Source: Fictibacillus aquaticus
Lineage (GTDB): Bacteria > Bacillota > Bacilli > Bacillales > Fictibacillaceae
Length of the DNA stretch: 64,000 bases
Direction of reading: 5' to 3'
Assembly: GCF_002245695.1 (NCBI RefSeq)
Contig: NZ_NOII01000003.1
Coordinates: forward strand, 372,001-436,000
Under the pieces are notes generated by a model that was not told the origin of the DNA, ran no database searches, and saw nothing but the letters and a program-made list of their open reading frames with translations. Position 1 is the first letter of the stretch, and the number at the start of each line of letters is the position of its first letter. Below are positions 63,157-64,000 of this stretch, in pieces. Made by a program: the position numbers and the translations under genes.

Positions 63157-63216
63157 GGGGTACGGTACTCGAAAAAGACAAAACGGGATTTTTGTCTTTT
63201 TGGAGTACCGTACCCC
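63157..63216. repeat. Palindrome B15 (family B)
   Basis: GGGGTACGGTACTCGAAAAA and right end TTTTTGGAGTACCGTACCCC; interior GACAAAA / TTTTGTC pairs too, so nearly the whole 60 bp is one hairpin. It lies behind the DCC gene and ahead of the sigma factor promoter. Its left half nearly equals that of B6. Confidence 0.85.
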
Positions 63217-63241
63217 AGAACCAAAAGATTTTTTTAAAAAG

Positions 63242-63269
63242 TGAACCTTTTTTAAGCAGACAGGTAATA
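63242..63269 (+). promoter_or_regulatory. Possible ECF-type autoregulatory promoter
   Basis: TGAACC at 63242-63247, 15 bases, GGTAATA. It resembles the ECF -35 (TGAAAC) but the -10 departs from CGTA and the spacer is one short. Confidence 0.35.
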
Positions 63270-63292
63270 AATAGCAGGAAGGAGGAGCAGAT

Positions 63293-63856
63293 GTGATGGA
63301 AGATCAGTTGATTAAGCGGGTCTTGGACGGTGATGAAGAAGCGTTCCGGCTACTAGTTACACCTTACATTCTTCAGGCAAAGCAAACGGCCTATTTAATC
63401 GTCCATGATTATACTCTTGCTGAGGATGCGGTACAGGAAGCTCTTTATGAAGCGTTTAGGTCTATGCATCGATACAATCCTGCTATAGCTCTGTTTAAAA
63501 CGTGGTTCAACAAAATAGTCATTCATCAGGCAATGAAAGTGACAAGAAAGTGGTCTGTTAAAAAATGGCTCCCATTTTTTAATGACCCGGAGGATCGCTG
63601 TACCCCAGAAAAATTGTATGAAATGAAAGAGCATAATAAGCTTCTTTATGAAGCAGTGAAGAAATTAAGCATAAAGCATCAGGTTGTCATTGTTCTGCAT
63701 TATTTTCAAGAACAGACGCTAAAAGAAATAGCGGCAACACTTGGTATATCTGAAGGAACGGTCAAGTCGAGACTATTTAAAGCAAAAGAAAAACTGAAGA
63801 ATGTTTATGGTGAGGGAGGACAGGATTATGGAACAGCACTTAAAAGAAATGTATAA
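63293..63856 (+). CDS. ECF RNA polymerase sigma factor
   Basis: A 187-residue extracytoplasmic-function sigma factor. Region 2: LDGDEEAFRLLVTPY, DYTLAEDAVQEALYEAFRS; region 4: LSIKHQVVIVLHYFQEQTLK and IAATLGISEGTVKSRLFKAK. GGAGGAG upstream; GTG 63293 or ATG 63296 may be the start. It overlaps the next gene by 29 bases, the usual layout of a sigma factor with its anti-sigma factor. Confidence 0.9.
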   Translation: MMEDQLIKRVLDGDEEAFRLLVTPYILQAKQTAYLIVHDYTLAEDAVQEALYEAFRSMHRYNPAIALFKTWFNKIVIHQAMKVTRKWSVKKWLPFFNDPEDRCTPEKLYEMKEHNKLLYEAVKKLSIKHQVVIVLHYFQEQTLKEIAATLGISEGTVKSRLFKAKEKLKNVYGEGGQDYGTALKRNV

Positions 63857-64000
63857 AGAGGCTGCTGAACAGTACCCATTTTCAAGAACGGTGCATCTTA
63901 AAAAGAAGAAATCGTTCAAGTTTACAGCTGCAGCAGGACTAGCCGCGTGTTGTTTGTTTGCCTTTTTCCTGATCCAGACAAACATTCTTCCAGGAAAAAG
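63828..64000 (+). CDS. Probable anti-sigma factor, N-terminal part
   Basis: The first 57 codons of a gene cut by the window end. It starts MEQHLKEMYKEAAEQYPF within the sigma gene, with GGGAGGA upstream. A helix at about residues 31-46 (TAAAGLAACCLFAFFLI) indicates a single-pass membrane protein with a short cytoplasmic part. No zinc-binding HxxxCxxC motif is seen. Role as anti-sigma is inferred from position and topology. Confidence 0.65.
   Translation, partial: MEQHLKEMYKEAAEQYPFSRTVHLKKKKSFKFTAAAGLAACCLFAFFLIQTNILPGK

Overview
The window is a chromosomal segment of a Gram-positive, endospore-forming, motile member of the Bacillaceae. The evidence is the B. subtilis-like gene series ywzB-ywmB-murAA-spoIID-spoIIQ-spoIIID-mbl-flhO-flhP-fabZ, strong AGGAGG-type ribosome binding sites, frequent TTG/GTG starts, U-tailed intrinsic terminators, and recognisable SigB, SigD, SigF, CcpA and TnrA sites. 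My guess at genus is Fictibacillus or a close relative; this rests on general impression and is not proven by the sequence.

Layout. 1-2.2 kb: end of glpD and three small genes, one with an Sm/Hfq-like motif. 2.4-13.4 kb: an 11-gene complex I operon, nuoABCDHIJKLMN, without the NADH-input genes nuoEFG and with a NuoC carrying about 330 extra N-terminal residues. 14-27.5 kb: cell wall, sporulation and flagellar genes, with tnrA, an Fbp-like gene and a secreted thermolysin-type protease. 27.8-39 kb: large secreted proteins (Ig-like repeat protein; multidomain amylase/pullulanase behind two cre sites), an HD-GYP c-di-GMP phosphodiesterase and small hypotheticals. 38.3-52.4 kb: a galactoside locus with a ROK repressor, ABC transporter, galTKE, beta- and alpha-galactosidases, a creatinase-fold protein that has lost metal ligands, and four copies of a shared AT-rich operator-like motif. 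52.5-64 kb: efflux protein, a c-di-GMP-I riboswitch in front of a 41-residue membrane protein, Nudix and GNAT proteins, a two-gene ZorA/ZorB-like ion-motor pair, pssA, an ABC exporter, and an ECF sigma factor with the start of its probable anti-sigma gene.

Two interspersed repeat families run through the gaps. Family A has eight copies of a 128-bp unit that folds end to end into one long hairpin; paired positions change together between copies, so the fold itself is conserved. Two copies carry a further 58-bp insertion and one of these also holds a nested element of about 120 bp with inverted ends. Family B has about 13 intergenic palindromes (14-143 bp) with ends GGGGTCCGGTAC or GGGGTACGGTAC, mostly just downstream of genes. 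Neither family matches an insertion sequence and no transposase gene is visible.

The strongest leads are the covarying family A element, the family B palindromes, the stand-alone ZorAB-like pair, the riboswitch-controlled micro-membrane protein, the galactoside operator motif, and an unidentified structured region between mbl and flhO.
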